A program made the position numbers and the translations under genes. The notes under the pieces were generated by a model, which searched no databases, was not told the origin of the DNA, and saw only the letters and a program-made list of their open reading frames with translations. 64,000 bases of DNA from Streptomyces tailanensis. Lineage in GTDB: Bacteria > Actinomycetota > Actinomycetes > Streptomycetales > Streptomycetaceae. Within the stretch, counting starts at the first letter, position 1. Each line of letters starts with the position of its first letter. Below are positions 63,165 through 64,000 of this stretch, in pieces. The stretch covers positions 30,223-94,222 of the forward strand of contig NZ_VTHJ01000037.1 in assembly GCF_008386495.1 (NCBI RefSeq), in the 5' to 3' direction.

Positions 63165-63617
63165 TCACTGCCAGCCGAAGAGCGTGTCGCCGGCCTTCAC
63201 ATCGCCGTCCTGGCGGAGATCGGAAAGAGCGTCGGCCGTGGCTTCGAGAGCTACGACGGGGCAGATCGGCGACTTGCCAGCGGCCTCGACAGCGGCGGGG
63301 TCCCAGCGCACCACGGCCTGGCCGCGCGTGACGGTGTCCCCCTTGTTGACCAGCAGCTCGAATCCCTCACCGTTCAGCTGCACGGTGTCGATACCGAGGT
63401 GCGTCAGTACACCGTGTCCCTCATCGTCGACCACGACGAAAGCGTGCGGGTGCAGCGAAACGATGACTCCGTCCACGGGGGCAACGGCCTCGGATGCCTC
63501 ATCACGCGCGGGATCGATCGCCGTACCGGGGCCGACCATCGCTCCCGAGAACACGGGATCCGGTACGGCGGCCAGTCCGATGGCACGTCCTGCAAGCGGC
63601 GACGTCACGGTGGTCAT
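63165..63617 (-). CDS. crr: PTS EIIA-Crr component
   Basis: 150 aa glucose-family EIIA. VTSPLAGRAIGLAAVPDPVF begins the domain. The two active-site histidines are His58 (SLHPHAFVVVD) and the phosphoacceptor His73 (GHGVLTHLGIDTV). GEGFELLVNKGDTVTRGQAV follows. It receives phosphate from HPr and passes it to EIIB/C, for example of the GlcNAc permease. First gene of the crr-ptsI operon; divergent from the rRNA operon leader. Confidence 0.97.
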   Translation of the reverse strand: MTTVTSPLAGRAIGLAAVPDPVFSGAMVGPGTAIDPARDEASEAVAPVDGVIVSLHPHAFVVVDDEGHGVLTHLGIDTVQLNGEGFELLVNKGDTVTRGQAVVRWDPAAVEAAGKSPICPVVALEATADALSDLRQDGDVKAGDTLFGWQ

Positions 63618-63760
63618 GGGAAGCCTCCCAGGGGTGGAGATTCATATGGGCCGTCACTGTTGTCCCAGGCGGCGCACTGTGGAGCAGCGTATGTCATACG
63701 AACTGCCGGTTCCGCATGAGACGTACGGGTTGGAGGGCCGTCGAGCGAGGCCGAATCGGT
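63618..63760. other. Divergent region between crr and rrn promoters
   Basis: About 140 bases carrying the crr promoter and possibly further distal rrn promoters. No gene is seen. Confidence 0.5.
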
Positions 63761-63790
63761 TTGCACGCGCTCCGGGGACCGCTGTAGAGT
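63761..63790 (+). promoter_or_regulatory. Upstream rrn promoter
   Basis: TTGCAC (63761-63766), 18-base spacer, TAGAGT (63785-63790): a good HrdB-type promoter pointing right. Streptomyces rrn operons have several tandem promoters with closely similar -10 hexamers. Confidence 0.7.
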
Positions 63791-63896
63791 TGCAGTCCTG
63801 CTCGAGGCCGAGCGGCGCAACTGAGCGTCCTGCCCCAGCAGCACCCAACTTGTCAGATCCTATCTCGGGGTCCGCTTCTGCATATCTGCGGGAGAG

Positions 63897-63928
63897 TGGT
63901 CAGAGAGTCGGAAAAACACTGATAGAGT
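63897..63928 (+). promoter_or_regulatory. Proximal rrn promoter
   Basis: TAGAGT at 63923-63928 repeats the upstream -10 hexamer. A weak -35 (TGGTCA, 63897-63902) lies 20 bases away. It sits directly before the conserved rrn leader and is probably the promoter nearest to 16S. Confidence 0.55.
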
Positions 63929-64000
63929 CGGGAACGCAAGACCGAAGGGAAGCGCCCGGAGGAAAGCCCGAGAAGATGCTCGGGTGAGTACAAAGGAAGC
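63929..64000 (+). ncRNA. Leader of a ribosomal RNA operon (16S begins beyond the window)
   Basis: The segments AAGACCGAAGGGAAGCGCCC, GGAGGAAAGCCCGAG and GGGTGAGTACAAAGGAAGC are the conserved Streptomyces rrn leader, containing processing and antitermination signals upstream of 16S rRNA. A local hairpin CCCGAG-AAGATG-CTCGGG (63967-63984) lies within it. The window stops before the mature 16S start. Recognition is from memory of rrn leaders. Confidence 0.82.

Overview
The window is high-GC, densely packed DNA with GTG and occasional TTG starts, ATGA/GTGA gene overlaps, a conservon, a PTS pair and rbpA. It is chromosomal DNA of a Streptomyces. The order chitinase - acyl-CoA dehydrogenase - Lrp/AsnC - amidohydrolase - ppm1 - fxsA - rbpA at the left, and GH31 - acetoacetyl-CoA synthetase - ptsI/crr at the right, matches my recollection of the S. 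coelicolor SCO1430-SCO1390 stretch. That synteny is from memory and was not searched.

Layout. 1-8 kb: end of a C39-type peptidase, a small membrane protein, a TetR regulator, a secreted GH18 chitinase with two DasR-like operators, an acyl-CoA dehydrogenase, an Lrp/AsnC regulator and a YtcJ-type amidohydrolase. 8-19.7 kb: polyprenol-phosphate mannose synthase, FxsA, RbpA with a sigma-R promoter, a UMF1 transporter, GDPD, a YczE/YczR (MocR) divergent pair, a degenerate FtsK-like ATPase with a small membrane partner, an ankyrin protein, a 19-residue CC-containing leader peptide and a HEAT-like protein. 19.8-23 kb: two GT4 glycosyltransferases and an SGNH hydrolase in one overlapping operon. 23-28.2 kb: a 5-oxoproline operon (MFS, DUF1445, pxpA, pxpB, pxpC) whose DUF1445 gene is broken, with a divergent GntR/FCD regulator. 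28.3-35.6 kb: a three-gene SMC-type complex resembling MukFEB/Wadjet JetABC but without a JetD nuclease, bracketed by two direct copies of a hairpin repeat.

35.7-40.4 kb: a choline/alcohol oxidation operon (aldehyde dehydrogenase, APC permease, GMC oxidoreductase). 41.7-49.7 kb: a conservon (cvnA-B-C and cvnD) with a full-length 5-oxoprolinase gene between cvnC and cvnD. 49.8-52.1 kb: glpF-glpK. 52.5-53.4 kb: a frameshifted and internally deleted GGDEF-like pseudogene. 53.4-55 kb: a thiolase-like protein and a DUF35 protein. 55.3-61.4 kb: Nudix hydrolase, GH31 glycosidase, acetoacetyl-CoA synthetase and a conserved hypothetical protein. 61.4-63.6 kb: crr-ptsI. The window ends in the promoter and leader of a ribosomal RNA operon on the + strand.

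The best candidate for an under-described system is the 28.3-35.6 kb SMC-like module. Two other unusual arrangements are the oxoprolinase embedded in a conservon and the presence of two unrelated 5-oxoprolinase systems about 20 kb apart. No CRISPR array, intact insertion sequence or tRNA was found.
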